28,496 nt of DNA from Roseiflexaceae bacterium UBA965 (GTDB lineage: Bacteria > Chloroflexota > Chloroflexia > Chloroflexales > Roseiflexaceae), in assembly GCA_002292925.1 (NCBI GenBank), contig DBCF01000121.1, positions 1-28,496 on the forward strand, in the 5' to 3' direction. A program made the translations under genes and the position numbers. Below the pieces are notes generated by a model that was not told the origin of the DNA, made no database searches, and worked only from the letters and a program-made list of their open reading frames with translations. Shown here piece by piece: positions 8,973 to 17,016 of this stretch (positions within the stretch are counted from its first letter, which is position 1; every line of letters begins with the position of its first letter).

Positions 8973-10777
8973 GGTATTGCTCCCGTGACGGGTTGCCACA
9001 ACACAGCATCTGCCCAGACGCCACGGTCACCAATGGCATCACGCATCGGCAAGATGACATCACCACTACCCTCAAATTGATAGGTACCCAAATCGACCCA
9101 TTCATTGGCTGCCGTTTGCATATTGACGGGCATCTCACTGACGCCATCGCGGTGGCTAATTTGAAAAAACACCCCGTCGCTATCAATCAGCCCACTCAAC
9201 GCATACGGTATATAGACGAGTACTCGATATCTGCCCGGGTTAGGGATTACTGCATGCCAGTGACTCATCGCCAATGGTACCAATGGTCGTGCACGCCATG
9301 GGCGCATGCGGTCAGCACCACGTTGAGCTGCAGCAAACATTGCCGTATTGCCGACCCCCGTCTCGACAGTGGTAAGAGTGGTAGCAACAACCGCAAATTG
9401 CGTGCTATCGCTACTATCGACTAACACGCTCCCCGGAGCTGGTGGCGCACATGGTGAAGGGCTATCAGCCCACAACCACACGCTTTTGATGCCAGCAGGG
9501 TGCGTTGCCCACGGGTCTGGTGTACTACTACACCAACCATAGGGATCAATACCCACACCACGATATTGCACGCCGAAGTGCAAATGAGGACCCTTGGAAC
9601 AACCAGTGTTCCCAACCACACCAAGTTGGGCACCCGCAATCACGGGTTGGCCGACATCTACCGTAATTTCTGACAAATGCCAATACAGCGTACGCAAATC
9701 ATCGCCATGGTCTACAATCACGGCACGCGTATCACAGTTATCATCGGCAATACCCGCAAAAATCACCGTACCAGCTGCCGCCGCCAACACCGGGTCAGGC
9801 GGAGCTGCCGCATAATCCCAGCCATCGTGACCGTTATAGGCAAAAGCCATGTCTGTTTCGGTATTTCCCCAATACGTCACAATTCCAGCAGCCGTATCAC
9901 GCGTCAAAAACGGGCCGCCATGGTCAAAAAACGACGAAATCGGCACAGGCGTTTGCAAGGGCCATTGCAGGATTACGGGGGGCGTTGTACCAACGGGGAT
10001 TTGTACGGGTAATGCCCCAAACAAGCGTTCGTAGGTGTCATTGAATTGCCACAACGCCACATCAAGACGGTCAGACCGAATCGTCGGGGCTAACAAGCGC
10101 GCTACCACGTATTGGGCATTACTCAAGTACGCCGGGGCGGGGGCATCACCATCTGCGAAACGCAGTGCAGGACGAGTAGGTAAATCACGGCGGGCATAAA
10201 ACATTTCACGGGTAGCCCAGCGCATTTGGGCCCCAAATCCCGCAAATCGCCCTTCTTCACCGCCATACCCCACTGCCCACGTATAGCGTTCGTTGGGTTG
10301 ATTGGGTTGGGTGACGAGGTCTGCTTGGTATTCAATCAGGGCAAGGATTATTTTGGGGCTGACGCTGTAATACAACGTTTGCCCAATCAATGCCTCACCA
10401 AACGCATAACGCCGGCCATCCACATACAGTGGGACACCGGCCAAATCGCCACCCGCAGCAGTCACGTAATTTTGGATGGCCACACTATCAAAATCAGGAG
10501 CATAGACGAGCTCGTCCATACTCAAAAATCGCCGTTCAGGGGTAGGTTGGGCAGTGGGAAGCGGTGTACCCGCTGGGCGCGTGGGCAGTGGAGTACCCGC
10601 GGCCACCGTAGGAACAAGTGGGATGGTCGTGGCCGTTGCCACGCCATCCCCACTGACTTCGACTACGCGCCCACGCACCAGCCACGCCACACCTCCGCCC
10701 ACGATCATGACAGCAACAATTGACACCAACAACCAAGAGAGCGACAGTGCTTGGGACGAAGGAGGGCGTTTATGCAT
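8969..10777 (-). CDS. Membrane-anchored M23 peptidase with golvesin-like C-terminal domain
   Basis: An envelope protein of 602 residues. A membrane anchor lies at about 12-34, followed by a Pro/Thr-rich linker with two GTPLPT repeats (61-66, 70-75). Next is a domain at about 85-260 (SPKIILALIEYQADLV...) that looks like a lysozyme-like or related wall-binding fold; this part is uncertain. The M23 endopeptidase domain covers about 290-412, with zinc ligands H317 and D321 (GHDGWDY), the catalytic-site H367 (YWHLS) and HLHF at 398-401 (H398, H400). The C-terminus (about 450-600) shows the golvesin-type pattern, with NEWVDLGTYQF and the closing ADAVLW. M23 enzymes cut peptide cross-links of peptidoglycan. 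The gene starts 2 nt after the cyclophilin stop, and its stop is coupled to the kinase start. Confidence 0.92.
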   Translation of the reverse strand: MHKRPPSSQALSLSWLLVSIVAVMIVGGGVAWLVRGRVVEVSGDGVATATTIPLVPTVAAGTPLPTRPAGTPLPTAQPTPERRFLSMDELVYAPDFDSVAIQNYVTAAGGDLAGVPLYVDGRRYAFGEALIGQTLYYSVSPKIILALIEYQADLVTQPNQPNERYTWAVGYGGEEGRFAGFGAQMRWATREMFYARRDLPTRPALRFADGDAPAPAYLSNAQYVVARLLAPTIRSDRLDVALWQFNDTYERLFGALPVQIPVGTTPPVILQWPLQTPVPISSFFDHGGPFLTRDTAAGIVTYWGNTETDMAFAYNGHDGWDYAAAPPDPVLAAAAGTVIFAGIADDNCDTRAVIVDHGDDLRTLYWHLSEITVDVGQPVIAGAQLGVVGNTGCSKGPHLHFGVQYRGVGIDPYGWCSSTPDPWATHPAGIKSVWLWADSPSPCAPPAPGSVLVDSSDSTQFAVVATTLTTVETGVGNTAMFAAAQRGADRMRPWRARPLVPLAMSHWHAVIPNPGRYRVLVYIPYALSGLIDSDGVFFQISHRDGVSEMPVNMQTAANEWVDLGTYQFEGSGDVILPMRDAIGDRGVWADAVLWQPVTGAIP

Positions 10778-10779
10778 GC

Positions 10780-11535
10780 CTATTGCTCGCTGATGGTAAT
10801 CGACTCCATGGCCTCACCGGGGGTCGTTGCTGACTCGGGATCACGCAACGGGATACCATTAACGATGTCTTGGCCGGCAGTGACCTCACCAAAAATCGTG
10901 TATTGATTGTCGAGGTAGGTCGCTGGTGCCGTCGTAATAAAAAACTGCGAACCATTGCCATTGACATCATTACCGGGGCGAGCCATAGCCAAATAGCCAG
11001 GCTTGTCAAACGATACTTTATCAGTGAATTCGCCTTTGACGGTATAGCCAGGGCCACCCATACCGGTGCCGGTCGGGTCGCCACCTTGGGCCATAAAGTC
11101 AGCCAGTACACGGTGCCACGTCAAGCCGTTGTAATAGCCATCGCGTGCCAAAAAGACGAAGCTATTGACGGTCTCAGGCGCCAAGTCGGGCCGTAATTTA
11201 ACCACGATATCGCCACGGGGAGTTTTGATGGTGGCGGTATAGGCTTTATTGACATCAATTGTCATCGGTGGGGCAGCGGGGTACTGTTTGCCTGCTGCAG
11301 GTGCGGGGGCTGGGGCAGGAGCTTCGGTCGCCGCGGGTACTGCCGCATCAACCGTCGCCGTGACCATGTTGACCACGGTGGTGACATCCATTTGATCAGG
11401 ATTGACTGTTGCGGGTGTGCCACTGTTGAGTGACAACACCGAAATAATCAAAATACCAACAACCACTACCGCAGCCAACACTGCCGGCAGATTGCTTTGA
11501 GGAGTGCGCGGCGTTTGTTTTTGTTTCTGTGACAC
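10780..11535 (-). CDS. Membrane-anchored cyclophilin-type peptidyl-prolyl isomerase
   Basis: A proline cis-trans isomerase that assists protein folding, here outside the cytoplasmic membrane. There is a membrane anchor or uncleaved signal at about 17-36, an Ala/Pro-rich linker (about 64-90) and a cyclophilin domain at about 96-250. Active-site elements are visible: H141-R142 (TWHRV), F147, Q150 (FMAQGGDPTGTG) and GSQFFIT (195-201). The start codon is GTG, with AAGGG about 8-9 nt upstream. It is the first gene of the five-gene operon and has a TATAAT element 41 nt upstream (11577-11582). Its position before an M23 peptidase suggests that it serves envelope protein folding, which is inference. 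Confidence 0.93.
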   Translation of the reverse strand: MSQKQKQTPRTPQSNLPAVLAAVVVVGILIISVLSLNSGTPATVNPDQMDVTTVVNMVTATVDAAVPAATEAPAPAPAPAAGKQYPAAPPMTIDVNKAYTATIKTPRGDIVVKLRPDLAPETVNSFVFLARDGYYNGLTWHRVLADFMAQGGDPTGTGMGGPGYTVKGEFTDKVSFDKPGYLAMARPGNDVNGNGSQFFITTAPATYLDNQYTIFGEVTAGQDIVNGIPLRDPESATTPGEAMESITISEQ

Positions 11536-11576
11536 GAGAATACCCTTTTGCTAGTAACAACGAACACATACAGTTA

Positions 11577-11582
11577 ATTATA
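11577..11582 (-). promoter_or_regulatory. Candidate -10 for the cyclophilin operon
   Basis: A perfect TATAAT on the minus strand, 41 nt before the GTG start at 11535. No good -35 box was found at the usual spacing. Confidence 0.45.
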
Positions 11583-11784
11583 ACGTGAATTACCAACCAT
11601 ACTGCCGATGTCGGCAATTGTCTACTTCGGACTTCATATGTCTCGCACAGAGCACACAGTACACACAGAGACATACGGCAATTATTCACTTGTACCTGTT
11701 GTGATCATCAATCCTCGGCACCGTGGCGTAATCACCCCTGCGACTTTCTCCTTCATACTTTATACTTCCTCCTTCTATCACGGG

Positions 11785-11790
11785 TATAAT
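11785..11790 (+). promoter_or_regulatory. Candidate -10 for fni
   Basis: GGGTATAAT ends at 11790, 65 nt before the fni start. The -10 hexamer is perfect and no clear -35 is present. Confidence 0.45.
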
Positions 11791-11855
11791 AGACAGAATA
11801 GGCAATATGCTCCATGGTCTGGTAGCGTCGGTGGAGCGGGGAAGTAACGTTAATA

Positions 11856-12905
11856 ATGGACGAACACGCACAAACACATAGTCGCAAACTTGATCACGTA
11901 CGCATCGTCCTTGACGAAAACGTCGCCGCCAAAGGGGTGAGTACTGATTTTGGGCGCTGGCGCATGCCACACGAAGCCTTGCCCGAACTCGATATGGCGA
12001 CGATAGACTTGCGCACCACGTTTTTGGGCAAACCGTTAGCTGCGCCGTTTTTGATTAGTTCGATGACGGGCGGTGCCCACGACGTCACCGCCATCAACAT
12101 TGTCCTTGCCCAAGCGGCCCAAGCTTTGGGGTTGGGCATGGGCGTCGGCTCACAACGAGCCGCCATCGGCAATGCCGATTTGGCGAGTAGCTATCAAGTG
12201 CGCCGTGTTGCCCCAGATATTTTGTTGATGGCCAACATCGGCGCAGTACAACTTAATTACGGCTATGGGGTGAGCGAATGTCAACGGGCAGTTGATATGA
12301 TTGAAGCCGATGCGCTTATTTTGCATCTCAACGCCCTCCAAGAGGCAGTACAACCCGAAGGCAACACTGATTTTACCGATTTATTACCCAAAATAGCCGC
12401 GGTCTGTCGCGCACTTGAAGTACCCGTCATCATCAAAGAAGTGGGCAATGGTATCGGGCCAGCCACGGCACGCCGGCTCATCGAGGCCGGCGTGGCAGCC
12501 ATCGACGTGGCGGGGGCAGGTGGCACGAGTTGGTCAGAAGTCGAGCGCTTCCGCCATCAACCACAAAGTCGTCAAGCCCAAGTGGCAGCGAGTTTTGCTG
12601 ATTGGGGCATCCCCACCAGCGAATCGATTTTGCAGGTTCGTCGCGCCTTGCCTACCACGCCGATTATCGGTAGTGGCGGCGTACGCAGTGGCGTCGATGC
12701 CGCCAAAGCCATCGCCCTCGGTGCCGATGTGGTAGCCACAGCCCGCCCGGCCTTACTGGCTGCCGTCAGTGCCCATGGCAATGAAGCCGTCTACGAAGAA
12801 CTCCAGGGGTTCATCCAAGAGCTCCGTGTGGCGATGTTTTGTAGTGGATGTGGTGATATCGCCGCCCTCCGCCAATTACCCCTTAGCCGACGTGATGCCC
12901 AATGA
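11856..12905 (+). CDS. fni: Type 2 isopentenyl-diphosphate delta-isomerase
   Basis: An FMN- and Mg-dependent enzyme that interconverts isopentenyl and dimethylallyl diphosphate, the building blocks of isoprenoids. The 349-residue TIM-barrel protein shows the family landmarks in order: SRKLDH near the N-terminus, ISSMTGG (67-73), GMGVGSQR (94-101), HLNALQEAVQPEGNTDF (157-173, with Q162 and E163 at the active site), KEVGNG (194-199), DVAGAGGTSW (217-226) and GSGGVRSG. It is unrelated to the Nudix-type Idi. A GGGGAAG ribosome binding site lies about 11 nt upstream. The stop overlaps the next gene as ATGA, so fni leads an operon with the specificity-domain gene and recF. Confidence 0.96.
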   Translation: MDEHAQTHSRKLDHVRIVLDENVAAKGVSTDFGRWRMPHEALPELDMATIDLRTTFLGKPLAAPFLISSMTGGAHDVTAINIVLAQAAQALGLGMGVGSQRAAIGNADLASSYQVRRVAPDILLMANIGAVQLNYGYGVSECQRAVDMIEADALILHLNALQEAVQPEGNTDFTDLLPKIAAVCRALEVPVIIKEVGNGIGPATARRLIEAGVAAIDVAGAGGTSWSEVERFRHQPQSRQAQVAASFADWGIPTSESILQVRRALPTTPIIGSGGVRSGVDAAKAIALGADVVATARPALLAAVSAHGNEAVYEELQGFIQELRVAMFCSGCGDIAALRQLPLSRRDAQ

Positions 12906-13879
12906 CTACGCCATTCCCCGTAGACTGTCAGCCACTCCATACAGTAGTGGGGAGCCATACCATTGCTGGGGTCAATCCAAGCCCGCGCACAGTTTTTGTA
13001 CTCGAAAAAGCCCAGCGTGATCGCTTGGTGTTGTTAGACACCCAGCTGGCGCCATTCATCCGGCGCTATAGCCTCAGTGATGACATTCAGCGCTATGGCA
13101 TGATTTCTAGCAATAAGTTTTTGTTGTGCTTACCTGCCGGCTGGACTATCCAGCACTGCAATACCACCGCAACCGGCAATGATGCCTGGCAATGCATTGC
13201 CGAGCGCTACCCGGCACTCGCACGCCACCTCGCCATCCCCGTTGCTGAGCGCCCGTTTACGCCCCACCACTGGTGGGAATTACCCAGTGATGCCATCATC
13301 CCCCATACGCAGCAACCAATGTGTACGTGGCAAGCAGTGCGTACTCAAGTCCATTTCACGGTAGTCACTGCTGGGCATGTCAATGCCAATCCGTGGTTGC
13401 CGAGTGATGCACCGTGGCTAATGGGCATCCTCAATAGCACCCCTATGCAACGCTGGATGCAACGCACCAGTGCCCGCACCGCCCAAGTCGCCACCAACAT
13501 GATCGATGATCTACCCATCCCCACAGCCCTGATTGACCACTCCGAGCTCCATCGCCTCGCCAGTGCAACTATGGCCATCGTGGCCCAACGCATCCAGCTC
13601 AACCAACAAGGGCTGGCAACCTTGATCCGTAATTTTGCCCCACTAGGCGTCCCTGCGAGTAGTGCGTTACGGAGCTGGTACGACATGGATTTGGCCGGGT
13701 TACGCGTGGCATTACGTAAATCATTCAAAAACGATATCCCCGAGCGATTACACGACGAATGGCGCACGTGGTTGACGAACCAACGTGACCAACATGATGC
13801 GCTGGGCCAACAAATTAGTAGCAATGACCTACTTATCAATCGCATCGTCGCCGAATATTTGCCGGTACCAAAGGCCTAA
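12902..13879 (+). CDS. Stand-alone TaqI-like C-terminal specificity domain protein
   Basis: A 325-residue protein resembling the DNA-recognition half of type IIG restriction-modification enzymes (TaqI-like C-terminal specificity domain). Visible landmarks: the entry segment VFVLEKAQRDRLVLLDTQLAPFI ending in DDIQRYG (60-66), FLLCLPAGW (73-81), AERYPALARHLA (100-111), WWELP (124-128), LMGILNSTPMQRW (173-185) and IDDLPIPTAL (201-210). The methyltransferase domain that normally precedes this part is missing: no SAM-binding motif and no NPPY are found in the protein or its neighbours. The start overlaps fni as ATGA, and recF follows after 3 nt, so the gene is expressed with housekeeping genes rather than in a restriction locus. 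It may bind DNA without modifying it. The domain assignment is by eye. Confidence 0.7.
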   Translation: MTTPFPVDCQPLHTVVGSHTIAGVNPSPRTVFVLEKAQRDRLVLLDTQLAPFIRRYSLSDDIQRYGMISSNKFLLCLPAGWTIQHCNTTATGNDAWQCIAERYPALARHLAIPVAERPFTPHHWWELPSDAIIPHTQQPMCTWQAVRTQVHFTVVTAGHVNANPWLPSDAPWLMGILNSTPMQRWMQRTSARTAQVATNMIDDLPIPTALIDHSELHRLASATMAIVAQRIQLNQQGLATLIRNFAPLGVPASSALRSWYDMDLAGLRVALRKSFKNDIPERLHDEWRTWLTNQRDQHDALGQQISSNDLLINRIVAEYLPVPKA

Positions 13880-13882
13880 TGA

Positions 13883-15070
13883 ATGCAGATTACGACTCTC
13901 AATCTGCGCAACTTTCGGAATTATGCCCGCCTCGATTTGGTGTTGCGGTCGGGGGCGACGTTGTTTTATGGGCCCAATGCTGCCGGAAAAACATCCATCC
14001 TCGAAGCGGTCGCCCTGCTCGCATTGTCACGCTCACCCCGCACCCACAGCGACCGCGAGTTGGTTTTTTGGCAGGCCGAACACACCCCCGAAACCCCCGC
14101 AACGGCCCGGGTCACCGGTCTAATTGACCGCCAACACGGCCCAACCCGCCTCGATGTCATCATCCAACAACGTGGTGATGTACACAGCCTAGGCGGTGCC
14201 GGTGGTACCGCCACCAAAGTCCTGCGCGTCGACCAAAAACCGGTCCGTGCCAGCGATTTGCTGGGGTTTTTGCGGGTGGTTTTTTTTGCGCCCACAGACC
14301 TCGAGCTCCTCACCGGCGCCCCCAACGAACGCCGGCGCTGGCTCGACGCCATGCTGTCGCAACTCGACCACCACTACCTGCGCATGCTCAATCAATACAC
14401 CAAAGTCATCACCCAACGCAATGCCTTGCTCCGCCAATGGCGCGAGCGGGGGCGCACCCCACGCAATGCCGGTAGCGAACTTGCGTTTTGGGATGAACAA
14501 CTCGCCCAAAGCGGCGCCTATATTAGTATCACTCGTGCCCATGCCATCAGTGAATTACGGACACTTGCCCAACCTATTTATGCAAAAATATCTGACAAAG
14601 AAACTAATTTTTTGATTGACTACCTGCCAAATATACCAATTTTATCATCTAGTGAAAAAGAAGTCAGTGACCAACTCATCGCTGCCTATCACAGCAGTCA
14701 TAGTGACGACATGGCGCGCGGGCAAACCAGTATTGGCCCCCACCGCGATGACATCCAAGTCAGTGATGGGAGCATGGATTTGGGCACCTTTGGGTCACGC
14801 GGTCAACAACGCAGTGGCGTGATGGCGCTCAAACTGGCCGAAGTCGAATTGATGACTCAACGCACCAGTGAACGCCCCGTGCTGTTGCTTGATGATGTGC
14901 TCTCTGAACTCGATGTGCAACGCCGGCGTCATCTACTTGCCGTCATGAGTCTACCCGATCAACAAACACTCCTCACCGCCACCGGTATCGAAGACTTTGA
15001 TGCCCAGTTTTTGCGTACGGCCAAACTGATGCGCGTCGATAATGCCCATGTCTTTGATTTGTCGTCGTAA
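13883..15070 (+). CDS. recF: DNA replication and repair protein RecF
   Basis: An SMC-like ATPase that loads RecA at single-strand gaps with RecO and RecR. Landmarks: LNLRNFRNY near the N-terminus (6-14), Walker A GPNAAGKTS (30-38), FFAPTDLELLTGAPNERRRWLD (134-155), IGPHRDD (284-290), the ABC signature GSRGQQRS (304-311) and Walker B PVLLLDDVLSELD (332-344). The length of 395 residues is slightly above average because of an insertion around 100-112. Codons around 14571-14690 are clearly more AT-rich than the rest of the gene. recF usually sits near dnaA-dnaN-gyrB; here it is the third gene of the fni operon. The corA gene converges 22 nt downstream and no clear terminator lies between them. 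Confidence 0.95.
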   Translation: MQITTLNLRNFRNYARLDLVLRSGATLFYGPNAAGKTSILEAVALLALSRSPRTHSDRELVFWQAEHTPETPATARVTGLIDRQHGPTRLDVIIQQRGDVHSLGGAGGTATKVLRVDQKPVRASDLLGFLRVVFFAPTDLELLTGAPNERRRWLDAMLSQLDHHYLRMLNQYTKVITQRNALLRQWRERGRTPRNAGSELAFWDEQLAQSGAYISITRAHAISELRTLAQPIYAKISDKETNFLIDYLPNIPILSSSEKEVSDQLIAAYHSSHSDDMARGQTSIGPHRDDIQVSDGSMDLGTFGSRGQQRSGVMALKLAEVELMTQRTSERPVLLLDDVLSELDVQRRRHLLAVMSLPDQQTLLTATGIEDFDAQFLRTAKLMRVDNAHVFDLSS

Positions 15071-15092
15071 GTAGCGTCGGGAAGCTCCGTGA

Positions 15093-16049
15093 TTAAATAT
15101 CATCGGCACGCAACCAGCCCCGGCGTTGGAAAAACCAAAACAATAACCCACTGAGTAATACCATCCCCCCTATTGCCACTGGATACCCCCAACGCCAACC
15201 GAGTTCGGGCATTACCGCAAAATTCATGCCATAAATACCGGCAATCAATGAATTCGCCATCAAAATAATCGAGGCAATCGTCAGCACCTTCATGACCTGA
15301 TTGAGGCGATTGGATTGCATCGACAAGTGCACATCAAGCACTGCCGCCAACAAATCGCGGTGCAAATCGATACCATCAATCACCCGCAATACATGGTCAT
15401 AGACATCTTGGATTTGCATGCTTGTGGTATTGTCAAATGCCAACAAATCACCCCGCAACACTGCATTCAACGCTTCACGCGTTGGTGCCACATGCCGGCG
15501 AAACTCGAGTAGTGTCCGCTTGAGCTGCAACACACTGCGCAATTGGGCTGGGGAAGCACCAGACAACACACGTGCTTCGAGATCTTCAACCGCATCACCA
15601 ATCTGATCAATCAATGGGAAGTAACTATCAACTACCGTATCGAGCACACCATGCAACAACACCCCTTGATTCACACGCTGCGTATGTCGCGCCCCATGCC
15701 AGCGCTGCCATGAGACATCAATTAACTCCATGGCACCATGGTGAATCGTGATAATGGCATTGGCACTCACACAGACATAGAGTGGCGTGGTCTGCATGCG
15801 TAAGGTGGTATCAGACTCTATCGCAAAGGCATAAAAGACAAAAAAGAGATACCCGTCGTAGTACTCGACTTTGGTGCGTTGCCCACCATGCATGATGTCT
15901 TCGATAACCAACGGGTGTAATCCCAGTGTGGTTAATACTTCACGTTGGGGGTCTGCAATGTCGAGCCAATGGGGAGCACCATCGGCTACCGGTTGCCATT
16001 GGTGTAAATCAGTAATGGGAATTTGAGCAGTTTGCGTCAATATTCGCAT
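15093..16049 (-). CDS. corA: CorA-family magnesium/cobalt transporter
   Basis: A pentameric inner-membrane channel for Mg2+ (and Co2+ or Ni2+). The large N-terminal cytoplasmic domain (about 1-250) includes the long stalk helix. Two C-terminal membrane helices follow (about 255-273 and 289-308). The pore signature YGMN is at 273-276, with the following loop MPELGWRWGYP. The protein ends with a basic and polar tail, and 318 residues is normal. The ATG has AAAGGATG about 9 nt upstream. The gene is transcribed divergently from speB; the two start codons are only 73 nt apart, so their promoters must overlap. Confidence 0.95.
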   Translation of the reverse strand: MRILTQTAQIPITDLHQWQPVADGAPHWLDIADPQREVLTTLGLHPLVIEDIMHGGQRTKVEYYDGYLFFVFYAFAIESDTTLRMQTTPLYVCVSANAIITIHHGAMELIDVSWQRWHGARHTQRVNQGVLLHGVLDTVVDSYFPLIDQIGDAVEDLEARVLSGASPAQLRSVLQLKRTLLEFRRHVAPTREALNAVLRGDLLAFDNTTSMQIQDVYDHVLRVIDGIDLHRDLLAAVLDVHLSMQSNRLNQVMKVLTIASIILMANSLIAGIYGMNFAVMPELGWRWGYPVAIGGMVLLSGLLFWFFQRRGWLRADDI

Positions 16050-16083
16050 GATACAGACATCCTTTCAGTCATACTTTCCAACA

Positions 16084-16092
16084 TGGTACAAT
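16084..16092 (+). promoter_or_regulatory. Extended -10 promoter element of speB
   Basis: TGGTACAAT matches the extended -10 form and ends 30 nt before the preferred speB start at 16123. The spacing is the same as for the element at 4212-4220. Confidence 0.55.
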
Positions 16093-16122
16093 CGAAGCAA
16101 ACCGTACACAAACGAGGCAGAC

Positions 16123-17016
16123 ATGAGTCATTACGAATACGCTACTCCCGAAAACTTCTTGGGACTCGAAGGCGATCTCGCCAGTTACGCCACCGCCAAA
16201 GTGGTGGTGTTGCCCATTCCCTACGAGGCCACCGTTAGTTTTGGGCAGGGAGCCCGTGGCGGTCCGCGCGCCATCATCAACGCCTCACGCCAAGTAGAAT
16301 TATACGACCGCGAATTCGATTGCGAAGCAGCCTATAGCTATGGCGTGCATACCTTGCCCGCCCTAGCACCCCATACCGCCGGCCCCGAAGCGATGGTCGA
16401 CGCCATTACCGCCTGCGCCCACGAACACCTCAGTGCCGGCAAATTGCTAGTGGGGCTCGGTGGCGAACATGGTATTTCGAGTGGCTTTGCCCGCGCCATA
16501 CATGCCATTCATGGTGATTTTGTACTGGTACAAATCGATGCCCATAGTGATTTGCGTGACAGCTACGAAGGCAGCCCCTATAGCCATGCCAGCGTGGCTC
16601 GCCGCATCGCCGATTTGGGCGCACCGATTTTGCAATTCGGCATTCGCTCAATCTGTCTCGAAGAAATGGACTACATCCGCAGTACTCCCGACACCACCCG
16701 TGTGTGGTTCAACGATGAGGTCCACGCCGGTGGGCATTTGCCTGAGCTCATCAGTCGTATTAGTGGCAAAAAAGTCTTTTTGACCATCGATGTCGATGGC
16801 CTCGACCCCAGCATCATCCCCGCCACCGGCACACCCGAGCCCCACGGGCTCAGCTGGGTGCAAACCCTCGACATTGTGCGCACCGTCTGTGCCCATGCCG
16901 AGGTAGTGGCGTTTGACTGCGTCGAGCTTGCCCCCATCCCCGGCATGCATTCAAGTGATTTCATCACCGCCAAACTCATCTACAAAGTGATGAATTATGT
17001 GATGATGAAGGCATAA
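16123..17016 (+). CDS. speB: Agmatinase / arginase-family ureohydrolase
   Basis: A binuclear-manganese hydrolase, most likely agmatinase, which converts agmatine to putrescine and urea in polyamine synthesis. The metal ligands are all visible: H116 in GGEHG (113-117), D139, H141 and D143 in IDAHSDLR, and D223 and D225 in TIDVDGLDPS. TPEPHGLSW and FDCVELAP follow. An in-frame ATG at 16048 would add 25 residues, but 16123 is preferred: it has GAGG 5 nt upstream and the TGGTACAAT element 30 nt upstream, and it gives the normal length of 297 residues. The stop abuts the stop of the convergent decarboxylase gene. Another ureohydrolase specificity such as guanidinobutyrase cannot be excluded. Confidence 0.9.
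   Translation: MSHYEYATPENFLGLEGDLASYATAKVVVLPIPYEATVSFGQGARGGPRAIINASRQVELYDREFDCEAAYSYGVHTLPALAPHTAGPEAMVDAITACAHEHLSAGKLLVGLGGEHGISSGFARAIHAIHGDFVLVQIDAHSDLRDSYEGSPYSHASVARRIADLGAPILQFGIRSICLEEMDYIRSTPDTTRVWFNDEVHAGGHLPELISRISGKKVFLTIDVDGLDPSIIPATGTPEPHGLSWVQTLDIVRTVCAHAEVVAFDCVELAPIPGMHSSDFITAKLIYKVMNYVMMKA

Larger units (their letters stand above)
11536..11855. other. 320-bp divergent promoter region
   Basis: This spacer lies between the cyclophilin operon and fni. It carries a minus-strand TATAAT (11577-11582), a plus-strand TATAAT (11785-11790), a tight palindrome TGCCGA-TG-TCGGCA (11603-11616) and a GTCTCGCACAGAGC segment (about 11640-11653) similar to one near the window end. Reading frames here lack ribosome binding sites and recognisable products. 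Confidence 0.6.

Noticed and set aside
7059..8999. Kinase start at 8999.
   Set aside because: The ATG at 8972 has GGGAG upstream and overlaps the previous stop as ATGA, as do the other genes of the operon.
16460..16783. Frames antisense or shifted within speB.
   Set aside because: The speB frame carries every metal ligand; the others are by-products of its GC-rich third positions.
16048..17016. speB start at 16048.
   Set aside because: It would place the start upstream of the promoter-like TGGTACAAT and adds 25 residues not typical of the family; 16123 has GAGG at good spacing.
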